From the NCBI RefSeq assembly GCF_007997015.1, contig NZ_VOSM01000005.1, forward strand, positions 248,001-312,000: a stretch of DNA of 64,000 bases, written 5' to 3'. The notes under the pieces are model-generated. The model saw only the letters and a list, made by a program, of their open reading frames with translations. It was not told the DNA's origin and did not search any database. This document shows positions 1-8,226 of the stretch, one piece after another. Positions within the stretch are counted from its first letter, which is position 1, and every line of letters begins with the position of its first letter. Source of the stretch: Lujinxingia vulgaris (GTDB taxonomy: Bacteria > Myxococcota_A > Bradymonadia > Bradymonadales > Bradymonadaceae). Position numbers and translations under genes: made by a program.

Positions 1-530
1 CCCCGGGCAGGGTAGCGGCCCTGGAGGTAGCGACGAGTGACGTAGTGCACAAAAGGGGCGCGGGCGGCCAGCGCGCGGGTTTGAAGGGCGGCCAGCGGTG
101 CGTAGATTTTTCCGAAGATCGAGCCGTGATGCCAGTAGGCGCCCAGGGGGCAACCGACGACTTCGAAGACGAGGTTCTTTTGAGCGCGCAGCGCGCAGAA
201 GGCCGCCAGGTTTCCCAGCACGCTGGTGCGGGCGATGACCAGGTCGGCCGGGGCGATGAGCGCGTCGATCTGGCGAGCGGCCTCGGGCATGCGAGTGAGC
301 CAGCGGGCGGGGCTGGCCAGATCGGGGAGCGCGACGAAGTTCACCCCGGGGCGGTCGGCGCGCGAGGCGCCCGCAGGCGGGGAGGTGGGGCGCAGGCGAC
401 CGGCAACGGTGAGGCGGTCGAAGACCGTGAGGTAGGGCTCCCAGGTGCGGCGGTCGGGGGCACCGGGGGCCCACATCTGGTCGTTGCGGGGGTAGAAGAT
501 GCTGTCGTGGATGAAGATGGCGAGCGTCAT
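1..530 (-). CDS. Glycosyltransferase, GT4-like, N-terminal part (cut by left edge)
   Basis: Reading the minus strand from an ATG at 530 gives 176 codons open to the window edge. The start MTLAIFIHDSIFY, the stretch LVIARTSVLGNLAAFCAL and the later FEVVGCPLGAYWHHGS resemble the N-terminal Rossmann half of GT4 glycosyltransferases, where a hydrophobic strand is followed by a glycine-rich acceptor-side loop. The C-terminal nucleotide-sugar half lies outside the window, so donor and acceptor cannot be judged. It is divergent from the E1-alpha gene about 300 bases away and fits the polysaccharide context. The family call is by fold-like pattern only. Confidence 0.6.
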   Translation of the reverse strand, partial: MTLAIFIHDSIFYPRNDQMWAPGAPDRRTWEPYLTVFDRLTVAGRLRPTSPPAGASRADRPGVNFVALPDLASPARWLTRMPEAARQIDALIAPADLVIARTSVLGNLAAFCALRAQKNLVFEVVGCPLGAYWHHGSIFGKIYAPLAALQTRALAARAPFVHYVTRRYLQGRYPAR

Positions 531-828
531 GGGCGCCAGAGGAGCGGGATGGAGGTGGGAAGGAGGCGCGGCGGTGCAGGCCTGTGCACGGTGCTGTGGA
601 GGTGCCCGGGGAGCGCTGCTTTGAGAAGCGTAGCAGAGGGCGGGGGGAAGCGGCCAGCAGCAGCACACATCGCTGGCGAGCAGGCCGAGCAAAGGTTTGA
701 AGAGAGGTGGTTGAGGCAGGTTCTATGCGCCTGATCGCCGCAAACTGAGTCATAACGGGGCCCCGGCCAGGCCGGGGATTGGATGGCGAGCGCAGGCGCT
801 CGCTCTCGACTACCAGAAGGGGGAAAGG
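531..828. other. Divergent intergenic region with an inverted repeat
   Basis: About 300 bases separate the divergent glycosyltransferase and E1-alpha genes. No convincing coding frame was seen. The region must carry both promoters, but no clear -35/-10 pair stood out. The only strong structure is the GC palindrome at 761-777, listed separately. Confidence 0.5.
761..777. promoter_or_regulatory. GC-rich inverted repeat upstream of E1-alpha
   Basis: CCCCGGCC at 761-768 and GGCCGGGG at 770-777 form a perfect 8-base inverted repeat around one central base, ending 51 bases before the E1-alpha start. There is no T run after it, so it does not look like a terminator. It could be an operator or a leader hairpin; this is inference. 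Confidence 0.35.
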
Positions 829-1842
829 ATGGTCGCAGCAGAGCGTAAGGAGCAACCCGAACAGAACGAGGAGCGCATCGATCCCGGAGCGCGATTTGCG
901 CAGATGGAGGGCGCGCTCAGCGAGAAGCTCTACGCTCAGATGCGCCTGATCCGCCGCTTTGAAGAGCAGCTTCTGGAGCGTTTTGATCGCGGCCTGCTGG
1001 TGGGCACCACCCACGCGTACATCGGCCAGGAGGCCGACGCGGTGGGGGTGATCAACCATCTGCGCGCCGGCGATGTGGTCTTTAGCAATCACCGCTGCCA
1101 CGGTCATTACCTGGTCTGGGGCGATAAGCCCGAGGCGCTGGCCGCCGAACTGATGGGGCGCTCAGGAGGGCTTGTGGGCGGGCGCGGCGGAAGCCAGCAC
1201 ATCTGCGACGGGGGCTTTTATACCAACGGCATTCAGGGGGGCATTGTGCCCGGAGCGCTGGGGCTCTCGCTGGCCAAAAAGGTGCGCGGCGAAGATGCGG
1301 TGGCGGTGGTCTTTATCGGCGACGGCACCCTGGGCCAGGGCGTGCTCTACGAGTGCCTGAACATGGCGAGCCTGTGGGGCGCGCCACTGCTGATCGTTCT
1401 GGAAGATAACGCCTGGGCGCAGTCCACGCCCAGCTACCGGGAGGTGGCCGGCTCGATGCTGGAGCGGGCGCGGGCTTTCGGGCTGGAAGCCGGTGAGATC
1501 GAATCAACCGACGCCGAAGACATCTACGACCACTTTGGGGGCATCATCGAGGACGTTCGCCAGAGCGTGCGCCCCCGGCTCGAGGTGATCCACACCTACC
1601 GCCTCTGCCACCACTCCCGCAGCGATGATCAGCGGCCCGCCGAAGAGGTCGAGGCGCGGCGCGCCGATGATCCCCTTCCGAAGCAGCGCCAGCGCGTCAG
1701 CGGGCAGCGCGCCCGGGCCATCGAAGAGGCGGTGGAGGCGCGGCTTCTGAAGGCCTTTGAGGCCGCAGAAGCCCAGGCGCAGCCTTCGATTGAGCAGCTC
1801 GACGATCCCCTCCTGCGCGGGATGCCCGGACCACATACCTGA
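829..1842 (+). CDS. 2-oxo acid dehydrogenase E1 component, alpha subunit
   Basis: A 337-residue thiamine-diphosphate-dependent E1-alpha protein, the usual length for acetoin or pyruvate dehydrogenase alpha subunits. With E1-beta it would decarboxylate a 2-oxo acid and pass the acyl group to a lipoyl domain. Visible signatures are HRCHGHYL at residues 88-95, GGSQH near 120 and the cofactor motif GDGTLGQG at 165-172 with the metal-binding Asn at 194 (LEDN). The ATG follows GGGGAAAGG. It is the first gene of a compact three-gene unit (E1-beta 58 bases on, then the lipoyl-acyltransferase fusion). The substrate cannot be read from sequence. No E3 gene is nearby, so a shared cellular dihydrolipoamide dehydrogenase is assumed. 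Confidence 0.93.
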   Translation: MVAAERKEQPEQNEERIDPGARFAQMEGALSEKLYAQMRLIRRFEEQLLERFDRGLLVGTTHAYIGQEADAVGVINHLRAGDVVFSNHRCHGHYLVWGDKPEALAAELMGRSGGLVGGRGGSQHICDGGFYTNGIQGGIVPGALGLSLAKKVRGEDAVAVVFIGDGTLGQGVLYECLNMASLWGAPLLIVLEDNAWAQSTPSYREVAGSMLERARAFGLEAGEIESTDAEDIYDHFGGIIEDVRQSVRPRLEVIHTYRLCHHSRSDDQRPAEEVEARRADDPLPKQRQRVSGQRARAIEEAVEARLLKAFEAAEAQAQPSIEQLDDPLLRGMPGPHT

Positions 1843-1900
1843 GCCGCAGCGCGCGCCGAGGCCACCAGGCCGAACCTTTCACCCGAACCGGGAGCCGGTG

Positions 1901-2941
1901 ATGAGTCAGACTGTGTTGGAGTCTCTTAATCAGGCGTTGCATCGCATGATGCAGGCCGATGAGCGTGTGCACCTCATCGGCGAAGATCTTCTCGACCCTT
2001 ATGGCGGGGCCTTCAAGGTGAGCCGGGGGCTCTCCACCGCGTTTGAAGATCGGGTGTGGACGACACCGATCTCGGAGGCGGGCTTTGTGGGGGTGGCCAT
2101 CGGCATGGCGATGGGGGGCTTGCTGCCGGTGGTCGAGATTATGTTTGGCGACTTTGTGCTGCTGGCCGCCGATCAGCTGATCAACCACGGGGCCAAGTAC
2201 TCGTGGATGTACAACGAGAAGGTCGATGTGCCTCTGGTGGTGCGCCTGCCGATGGGGGGGCGGCGCGGCTACGGCCCCACCCACAGCCAGACCCTGGAGA
2301 AGCACTTTCTGGGCGCACCGGGCCTTGCCATTGTGGCCACCAACCCCTTTGTGGACAGCGGGCGGCTGCTGGAGACGGCCACCCTCTACGATCGGCGACC
2401 GGTGCTCTTTGTCGAAAATAAAAAGATGTACGCGCGACGCCAGCGCCTCATCGATCAGGGGCGCTGCGAGTCGATGGCCGCGCGCGTCAGCGCGGGCCCC
2501 TACCCCACCGTCAGCCTGAGCTTTGGGGGCTTTGAGATGGCCGATGTCACGCTGGTGGCCTACGGCGGGATGGCTGAGCTTGCGGTTGAGGCCGCCGAGC
2601 GCCTTCTTATTGAGGATGAGCGCTACTGCGAGGTGATCCTGCCCACCTCCATTCAACCTCTGGAGATGGATGCCATCGCCCAATCGGTCGCGCGCAGCGG
2701 GCATCTTGTGGTGGCCGAAGAGTCGCCAGGCGCCGGTGGGTTCGGCGCGGAGGTGATCAGCGCGCTTCCGGCTGCAGCCTGGGCAGCGCTGCGCGCCCAG
2801 CCACAACGCGTCTCTGCCCTCAACGTCCCTATCGCCAACAGCCCGGCGCTGGAGGCGGCGACGCTGCCCGACGTCGACGATCTTCTCAACGCGATGCGGC
2901 GCGTGGCGCCGGCGAGCTCCTCACGCAGCGCGACCGGCTAA
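1901..2941 (+). CDS. 2-oxo acid dehydrogenase E1 component, beta subunit
   Basis: A 346-residue E1-beta subunit, the partner of the preceding gene. The start at 1901 (MSQTVLESLNQALHRMM) is chosen because family members begin here; the frame stays open upstream into the alpha gene but that part is unlike the family. Typical features are the GED motif at residues 27-29, TPISEAGFVGVAIGMA at 55-70 with the catalytic Glu59 that activates thiamine, and the transketolase C-terminal domain from about 210 with LVVAEES. The pair forms an alpha2beta2 E1. Its genomic partner is not a normal E2 but the lipoyl/E3-binding/sugar-acyltransferase fusion downstream. Confidence 0.93.
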   Translation: MSQTVLESLNQALHRMMQADERVHLIGEDLLDPYGGAFKVSRGLSTAFEDRVWTTPISEAGFVGVAIGMAMGGLLPVVEIMFGDFVLLAADQLINHGAKYSWMYNEKVDVPLVVRLPMGGRRGYGPTHSQTLEKHFLGAPGLAIVATNPFVDSGRLLETATLYDRRPVLFVENKKMYARRQRLIDQGRCESMAARVSAGPYPTVSLSFGGFEMADVTLVAYGGMAELAVEAAERLLIEDERYCEVILPTSIQPLEMDAIAQSVARSGHLVVAEESPGAGGFGAEVISALPAAAWAALRAQPQRVSALNVPIANSPALEAATLPDVDDLLNAMRRVAPASSSRSATG

Positions 2942-3020
2942 TGCGCCGCATCGCGTCGGTGCCTTTTGAACATCTTGAACACCACCGCTCACCCCCTGAT
3001 GTTTTGCACTGAGGATAATC

Positions 3021-4133
3021 ATGGAATGGGTCAACATCCCGATGCTCAACGCCAACGAAGATGAAGTGGAGGTTGTTGAGGTTCCTGTGGAAGAAGGACA
3101 GGAGGTGGAGCGCGGTCAGGTGCTCTGCACCCTGGAGTCCACCAAAGCCACCGCCGATGTGGAGGCCCCCTGCGAGGGGTTTGTGCGCGCGCTGGGAGTG
3201 CGTGAGGGCCAGCGCGCAAAGGTCGGTCAGCCCCTGTGCGCGCTGACAGCGACGGCCGAGGAGCCGGTGCATCTCTCCTCGGCTCAGACCGCAGCCGGCG
3301 CGCAGGCCGAGGGTGATCTTCCGCGCGCCACGCGCCGCGCCGCAGCGCTGGCCAGTGAGTATGAGGTTGATCTTCGCACCATTCCGCACGAAGGCATCCT
3401 CACCGAGCGCGATATTCTGGCGCATCTGGGCCAGGGCCAGGGCGCGCTGCGCGCGCCCCGCGATCAGGCCAGCCAGGCCCGCGCCGACATGGAGGTAGGC
3501 GGCGGCGGTGACGCCATCGTGATCTATGGCGCCGGCGGTCATGCCCGCGTGGTCATCGATATGGTCCGAGAAGGACGCCGCGATCTGCGCATCATCGGCA
3601 TCATCGACGACGCGCCCGACCGCCCCGCCGAGCTGCTGGGAGTGCCGGTGCTGGGCGACGCCTCGATGTTCGCCGGGCTGCGCGAGCGCGGCGTGCGCCT
3701 GGCCGCGCTCGGCGTGGGCGCGGTCACCCACAACGCGCTGCGCGCCGAGCTCTTCTCGCGCCTTAAACGCGAGGGCTTCTTGATGCCCAACCTCATTCAC
3801 CCTCGCGCCGCGGTGGAGTCTTCGGCGCAGATGGGCCAGGGCAACCAGATCTTCGCCGGCGCCGTGGTCAGCTCGTGTGTGCGCCTGGGGGATAACACGA
3901 TCATCAACTCCAACGTGGTCGTCAGCCATGATTGCGTCATCGACGACCACGCCCACCTCACCCCCGGCGCGCTCCTGGCCGGGGGCGTCCAGGTGGGGCC
4001 CCGGTCTGTGGTGGGCATGGGTGCCACAATCTTTCTGGGCGTGCGCGTGGGCGCCGACGTGATCGTGGGCAACGGCTCCCACATCCTGCAGGACCTCGAC
4101 GATCAGCAGGTGGTGCGCGCTGGCGAGCGCTGA
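3021..4133 (+). CDS. Lipoyl domain + E3-binding domain + PglD/NeuD sugar acyltransferase fusion
   Basis: A 370-residue protein of three parts. Residues 1-78 are a lipoyl (biotinyl-lipoyl) domain with the attachment lysine K42 in LESTKATADVEAP. Residues about 100-136 (PRATRRAAALASEYEVDL, then GILTERDILAHL) match the peripheral-subunit/E3-binding domain of E2 enzymes. From 163 there is a PglD/NeuD-type acyltransferase: a Rossmann-like start VIYGAGGHARVVID and a left-handed beta-helix at about 260-355, with His303 in VVVSHDCVIDDHAH where PglD has its catalytic base. The normal E2 catalytic domain is absent. PglD enzymes N-acylate UDP-amino sugars from acetyl-CoA. Here the gene order with E1 suggests that the acyl group arrives on the lipoyl arm; that is inference. 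A simple E2 or a simple NeuD would be an incomplete description. Confidence 0.88.
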   Translation: MEWVNIPMLNANEDEVEVVEVPVEEGQEVERGQVLCTLESTKATADVEAPCEGFVRALGVREGQRAKVGQPLCALTATAEEPVHLSSAQTAAGAQAEGDLPRATRRAAALASEYEVDLRTIPHEGILTERDILAHLGQGQGALRAPRDQASQARADMEVGGGGDAIVIYGAGGHARVVIDMVREGRRDLRIIGIIDDAPDRPAELLGVPVLGDASMFAGLRERGVRLAALGVGAVTHNALRAELFSRLKREGFLMPNLIHPRAAVESSAQMGQGNQIFAGAVVSSCVRLGDNTIINSNVVVSHDCVIDDHAHLTPGALLAGGVQVGPRSVVGMGATIFLGVRVGADVIVGNGSHILQDLDDQQVVRAGER

Positions 4134-4289
4134 TCGCAGCGCTGTGCTACGAGTCTTTCTGCCCGCCGCCCCGAATCGCCACCATGCCGTCTCGACCAAC
4201 CTGCGCCGGGCAGCCAGCGTTGCTGGCTCTTGCCCGCCGCGCAGGATCGACTACCCTCCTGCTGCCCAACCTTTTACTGAGGAGCGCAG

Positions 4290-4952
4290 ATGCCCCTGTA
4301 CGACCACCTCAAACGCACCATGGATGTTGTCGCCGCCGGCGCCGGCCTTGTGGCCACCGCCCCGGTGCTCGCCGCGAGCGCGGCGGCGGTGTACGCCACG
4401 ATGGGCCGCCCGATCTTTTATCGGCAGCAGCGCCCCGGACTGCATGGCGTGCCCTTTAAGCTGATCAAGTTTCGCACCATGCGCCTCTCGGCCCCCGGCC
4501 AGGATGATATCGGCAGTGAGGCGAGCCGAATTACCCCGGTGGGGCAATTCTTGCGCTCCACCAGCCTCGATGAGCTCCCGACGCTTATCAACGTGCTGCG
4601 TGGCGAGATGAGCCTTGTGGGGCCGCGTCCGCTTTTGATGCGTTATCTGCCCCGCTACAGCGCCGAACAGGCGCGCCGTCATGAGGTGCGTCCCGGTGTC
4701 ACGGGCTGGGCTCAGATCAACGGGCGCAACGCCCTGAGCTGGGATCAGAAGTTTGCCCTGGACGTCTGGTACGTCGACCACCGCTCGCTTGCCCTCGACC
4801 TGAAAATCCTGGTGGGCACGGTGGGTAAGGTCTTCGCGCGCGAAGGCATCAGCCAGAGCGGGCATGCGACGATGCCCGAGTTTATGGGCGACGAAGCCAC
4901 CGACGAAGAGGCCTCCGGCAACGACTTCACCACCGCGCGCAAAGGCGCATAA
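4290..4952 (+). CDS. Bacterial sugar transferase (PglC/WcaJ-type phosphoglycosyl transferase)
   Basis: A 220-residue monotopic phosphoglycosyl transferase. It would move a sugar-1-phosphate from a nucleotide sugar to undecaprenyl phosphate and so begin a lipid-linked repeat unit. The N-terminal hydrophobic segment (about 10-35) is the re-entrant membrane helix. Core motifs present are KLIKFRTMR, TSLDELPTLINVLRGEMS, LVGPRP and RPGVTGWAQINGRN. The short form without an N-terminal multi-helix domain resembles PglC. A GAGGAG site precedes the ATG. It lies 156 bases after the acyltransferase fusion, as PglD and PglC pair in bacillosamine pathways, and is followed by a strong terminator. Sugar specificity is unknown. 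Confidence 0.93.
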   Translation: MPLYDHLKRTMDVVAAGAGLVATAPVLAASAAAVYATMGRPIFYRQQRPGLHGVPFKLIKFRTMRLSAPGQDDIGSEASRITPVGQFLRSTSLDELPTLINVLRGEMSLVGPRPLLMRYLPRYSAEQARRHEVRPGVTGWAQINGRNALSWDQKFALDVWYVDHRSLALDLKILVGTVGKVFAREGISQSGHATMPEFMGDEATDEEASGNDFTTARKGA

Positions 4953-4981
4953 AGCACAACAAAACCAACAACTTAACAAAC

Positions 4982-5031
4982 AAAACCACCATCGCCACAG
5001 CCTTAACGGGCCGCGGCGATGGTGGTTTTTT
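4982..5031. terminator. Bidirectional rho-independent terminator
   Basis: AAAACCACCATCGCC at 4982-4996 pairs with GGCGATGGTGGTTTTTT at 5015-5031, with A and T runs on the two sides. It ends the plus-strand sugar transferase unit and can also end the convergent minus-strand ATP-grasp gene. Confidence 0.85.
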
Positions 5032-5076
5032 GAGGTTATGCTCCCGCACCCTGTCGGGATGCGGGAGGTGCCAGCC

Positions 5077-6102
5077 TCACCAGAGGATCCCCAGCGCCGC
5101 GCGCATCCCGGCGATGTTGGGTGAAACCAGGGAGTGGGTCGCCTGGGCCACATCGTCGGTCACGATCGTCTCGGCCCAGTGGCGCAAAATGGTCATCGAC
5201 TGCACCGGGGGTTGCACCACCGGCTCGCCATAGAGGAGGTGACGCAGCGCGATCTCCACCTCGTTAAACCCCGCGCAGGCCCGAAGGGGCGTGGTGCCAG
5301 AGAAGCGCGCGTTGATCTCGAAGACTTTGACGCGCTCGCCATCCAGTCGGAACTGCACGTTGACCGGTCCAAAGGCCCCCAGCGCCTCGGCGATCTCGCG
5401 CACCTGGGCGTTGAGCTCGGGATAAGGCGCCACAAACGCCTGGTAGGTGTTGCCATCGCGCAGCAGCCGACGCATTACGATCGAGGCCTCACAGCGTCCC
5501 TCAAAAACGAGCGCTCCGGCGGTGTATTCGTCAAAAGGAGTCGCGACGCACTCCTGGAGGATGGCGTCGGGTTCCAACTGCAGCGCACGGTCGAGCTCGG
5601 CCTCATCATGAACCATGTGCACGCCGACCGAGCGGCAGCCCACCCGGGGTTTGACGATCAACGGAAAGCCCACCGCGTCGATAAGCTGGCGGGCGTCGGC
5701 CGGGAGGGCGGAGATCGGGCAGCCCAGACCACGGTCGCGCAGAAACTCGTAGGTTCGCCATTTATCTTCGGCGATCGCCACGACCTGCTCGGGGCTGATG
5801 AGCAGGCGAGTGTGGTAGGTCTCTTCGAGGCGGGCGCGATGGGCGGCGAGCAGGCGCAGCTCCACATCGGTGCCGACCAGAACCACGTCGGGGCACTCGC
5901 TGGCGAGGATCTCCTCGAACTGAGGCAAAAACTCCGGATCAGCGGCCAGCGGAACCAGATGGGCGCGATGCGCCCAGTAGAGGCCCGCAGCCAGCGGACT
6001 GGGGTCGACGGCGATGATCGTGGCGTCGAGCGTGGTGGCGCGAAGTGCGCGGATGATCCCCTGTCCGAGCAGCGCGCCGGCACCGGTGATGAGCACCTTC
6101 AT
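5077..6102 (-). CDS. ATP-grasp enzyme (carbamoyl-phosphate-synthase-like fold)
   Basis: A 341-residue ATP-grasp protein. The start MKVLITGAGALLGQGIIRAL at 6102 has GGGAGG just upstream and opens a Rossmann-like pre-ATP-grasp domain. The ATP-grasp core shows FPLIVKPRVGCRSVGVHMV and the metal-binding end VFEINARFSGTTPLR. Such enzymes join a carboxylate to an amine or similar group through an acyl phosphate. Homologues occur in polysaccharide loci, where some may ligate amino acids or other acids to sugars, but no substrate can be assigned here. It converges on the sugar transferase across a shared terminator. Confidence 0.82.
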   Translation of the reverse strand: MKVLITGAGALLGQGIIRALRATTLDATIIAVDPSPLAAGLYWAHRAHLVPLAADPEFLPQFEEILASECPDVVLVGTDVELRLLAAHRARLEETYHTRLLISPEQVVAIAEDKWRTYEFLRDRGLGCPISALPADARQLIDAVGFPLIVKPRVGCRSVGVHMVHDEAELDRALQLEPDAILQECVATPFDEYTAGALVFEGRCEASIVMRRLLRDGNTYQAFVAPYPELNAQVREIAEALGAFGPVNVQFRLDGERVKVFEINARFSGTTPLRACAGFNEVEIALRHLLYGEPVVQPPVQSMTILRHWAETIVTDDVAQATHSLVSPNIAGMRAALGILW

Positions 6103-6335
6103 GCGACGTCCTCCCTTGGCAAAAGCCCAGGCCCCCCCTGAACAACATGTGGCGAAGATGCTCGCCGGCGGCCCGACCATTATGAGCAGAGCTGCAGACC
6201 GGCGCCCAACGGCGTCTGAACGTGCCCCCTGCCTTCGGATTCAGGCAGCGCGCCCCACCGGTCGCACAGACCAGAGAGAACGCCTTGATAAAATCGTAAA
6301 CACCTCCCCCCTCATCACCAGCAGATCAAGCGAGC

Positions 6336-7097
6336 TCAACTTCCGCCCAGCGTCACAAAGAGGCGGCCGGCCCACTCGTAGAAGGCGCGTTCGGTTTTTC
6401 GCAGGTGGGTGGCGTTGGGCCAGAGACCACCGCCCTGCCCCTCAATGACGCGGTGGGCGCAGGGGGCGGGGGTGGGTTTGAGCCCGCGACGCTCAAAGAG
6501 CTGCATCGCCCGGGGCATATGCGAGGCGCTGGTCACAAGAACAAGGCTTGCGCCGGGGCCGGCCATCGCCTCAAAGGCCCGGGCCTCCTGCGCGGTATCG
6601 AGGGCGCGATCGGCCATCACGATGCGCTCGGGCGCCACGCCCAGATCGATGGCGAGTTGGCGGGTGGCCTCGGCGTTGGTGCGCCCGTCTTTGCGCGTTC
6701 CGCCACTGACCACGAGCCTGGCGTGCGGGAGCTTTCGCAGGATGCGGATGCCTTCGACCAGGCGCATCACGCCCTCTTCGTGGATCTGGGCGACGAGCGG
6801 GTAGCGATCGTCGTCGACAAAACCCGCGCCCAGGACCATCACGTAGTCAACTTCACGCATGGCCCCGGCGTCGACCTCGAGCAAGGGAGGGTAGCGCTCC
6901 TCCAGCGGGCGCAGCATAAGGTTTGCGCCTGGCGAGCAGCTGCCAAAGAGCAGGCCGGCGGTCGCCGCAAGGACCAGCAGCGGACCGACGCGGCTGTGCG
7001 GCCAGCGCCACCCGATCACAACGCCCACCAGAAGGATCGCGGCGACCATGCCCAGGGGCAACAGGAACATCGCGAAGGCGCGTTTGATGATGATCAT
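6336..7097 (-). CDS. ElyC/YdcF-like membrane protein (DUF218)
   Basis: A 253-residue protein with two N-terminal membrane helices (about 8-28 and 36-53) and then a DUF218 domain. Typical stretches are VMVLGAGF, ARLVVSGGTRKDGRTNAEA, PERIVMADRALDTAQEA and LVTSASHMPRAMQLF. Topology and length match ElyC of E. coli (about 259 residues), linked to undecaprenyl phosphate use and envelope integrity. The biochemical activity of the family is not settled. It sits among polysaccharide genes that also depend on undecaprenyl phosphate. Confidence 0.85.
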   Translation of the reverse strand: MIIIKRAFAMFLLPLGMVAAILLVGVVIGWRWPHSRVGPLLVLAATAGLLFGSCSPGANLMLRPLEERYPPLLEVDAGAMREVDYVMVLGAGFVDDDRYPLVAQIHEEGVMRLVEGIRILRKLPHARLVVSGGTRKDGRTNAEATRQLAIDLGVAPERIVMADRALDTAQEARAFEAMAGPGASLVLVTSASHMPRAMQLFERRGLKPTPAPCAHRVIEGQGGGLWPNATHLRKTERAFYEWAGRLFVTLGGS

Positions 7098-7237
7098 GAA
7101 GACCTCTCCGCGGCGTCTGCTTTGCCGCCGGCTGAGCGGGTTGGCTGGGAGGTGGGCCGGTCGGTGCTTAGGTTCATCGTATGCTCTTCGAGTCTGCGAG
7201 GGGCGAAGTCACCATCATCTTGAGGAGGGGGGAGATT

Positions 7238-8152
7238 ATGGTCTCGACCATCGTCATTGCCAGCGCCGGGCAGCTGGGGAGCGAACTTATGGCCGCGCTC
7301 AAAGCCCGTGGCGAGGCGGCCGTGGGTGTCAATCTGGAGAGCTGCAACCTCGACGATCCGCAGAGCATCGAAGCTACCTTAGCGCGCTACCCCGGGGTCA
7401 CGCGCATCTTCAACGCCGGGGCGTTCACCCAGGTCGACCGGGCGGAGCAGGAGCCCCAGGCGGCCTTTCGCACCAACGCGCTCGGTGTGGGATTTTTAGC
7501 CCACGCCTGCGCCGAGCGCCAGATCACCCTGGTGCACTTCTCCACCGACTACGTTTTTGGCGAGGGACACAGCCGCCCCATCTTAGAAGACGCCGCGCCC
7601 AATCCACTCTCGGTTTACGGGCGCAGCAAACTTCTCGGAGAACGCCTGGCGCTGCAGCATAACCCCAGAACTTTCGTGCTGCGCAGCTGCGGGCTCTACG
7701 GCCCCTCCCACCCCAACTTCGTGCGTGCGATGTTGCGCGTGGGCCAGGGCTCAGAGCCGGTGGCCATCGTCAACGATCAGATCGTCACGCCCACGCCCGC
7801 CCGCACCCTGGCAGAGGTCGCCATCGCCCTGTCCACGCGCGATGATTTCGGCATCTTCCACGCCACCGCCCAGGGCCAGTGCTCCTGGTTCGATTTTGCC
7901 CGCGCCCTCTTCGACCACCTCGATCTTCGCCCGCGCCTCCGCCCGGTCGACTCCCAGAGTTGGGGGGCCGCGGCCAGGCGCCCGACCTACTCGGTGCTGG
8001 AGAACCGCGCCCTCAAACACCTTCAACTCGATTCCTTCGGCGACTGGTACGCCGAGCTCGCCGCCTTCCTCAACGACCACGGCCAGCGCCTGCTCGATGA
8101 GCTGCGCCCCGCGCCTGACCTCGGCGCTGGACATCGGCCCGCTGCGCCTTAA
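7238..8152 (+). CDS. rmlD: dTDP-4-dehydrorhamnose reductase (RmlD)
   Basis: A 304-residue extended short-chain dehydrogenase. It would reduce dTDP-4-keto-L-rhamnose to dTDP-L-rhamnose. The start at 7238 follows GAGGAGGGGGGAG and gives the cofactor loop IASAGQLGSEL, where most RmlD have GANGQLG. Other hallmarks are FNAGAFTQVDRAEQEP, the catalytic stretch FSTDYVFGE, the YGRSK motif (Tyr and Lys), and PTPARTLAEV near the substrate site. The other rhamnose genes (RmlB, RmlA and RmlC-like) are about 35 kb away at 42.1-44.5 kb on the other strand. Confidence 0.88.
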   Translation: MVSTIVIASAGQLGSELMAALKARGEAAVGVNLESCNLDDPQSIEATLARYPGVTRIFNAGAFTQVDRAEQEPQAAFRTNALGVGFLAHACAERQITLVHFSTDYVFGEGHSRPILEDAAPNPLSVYGRSKLLGERLALQHNPRTFVLRSCGLYGPSHPNFVRAMLRVGQGSEPVAIVNDQIVTPTPARTLAEVAIALSTRDDFGIFHATAQGQCSWFDFARALFDHLDLRPRLRPVDSQSWGAAARRPTYSVLENRALKHLQLDSFGDWYAELAAFLNDHGQRLLDELRPAPDLGAGHRPAAP

Positions 8153-8226
8153 GAGTCAGAGTGTCTCGGCCGATGCCCTGCTCGAGGATGTCGGCCTCCC
8201 ACTCCTTCTGCCGCGGTATACCTACG

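Noticed and set aside
45..734. A 229-codon plus-strand frame
   Set aside because: It is antisense to the glycosyltransferase fragment at 1-530 and is rich in Gly, Arg and Ala like other shadows here.
3021..4133. Reading this gene as an ordinary E2 acyltransferase
   Set aside because: The E2 catalytic domain and its His-Asp motif are absent. The C-terminal part is a left-handed beta-helix of PglD type.
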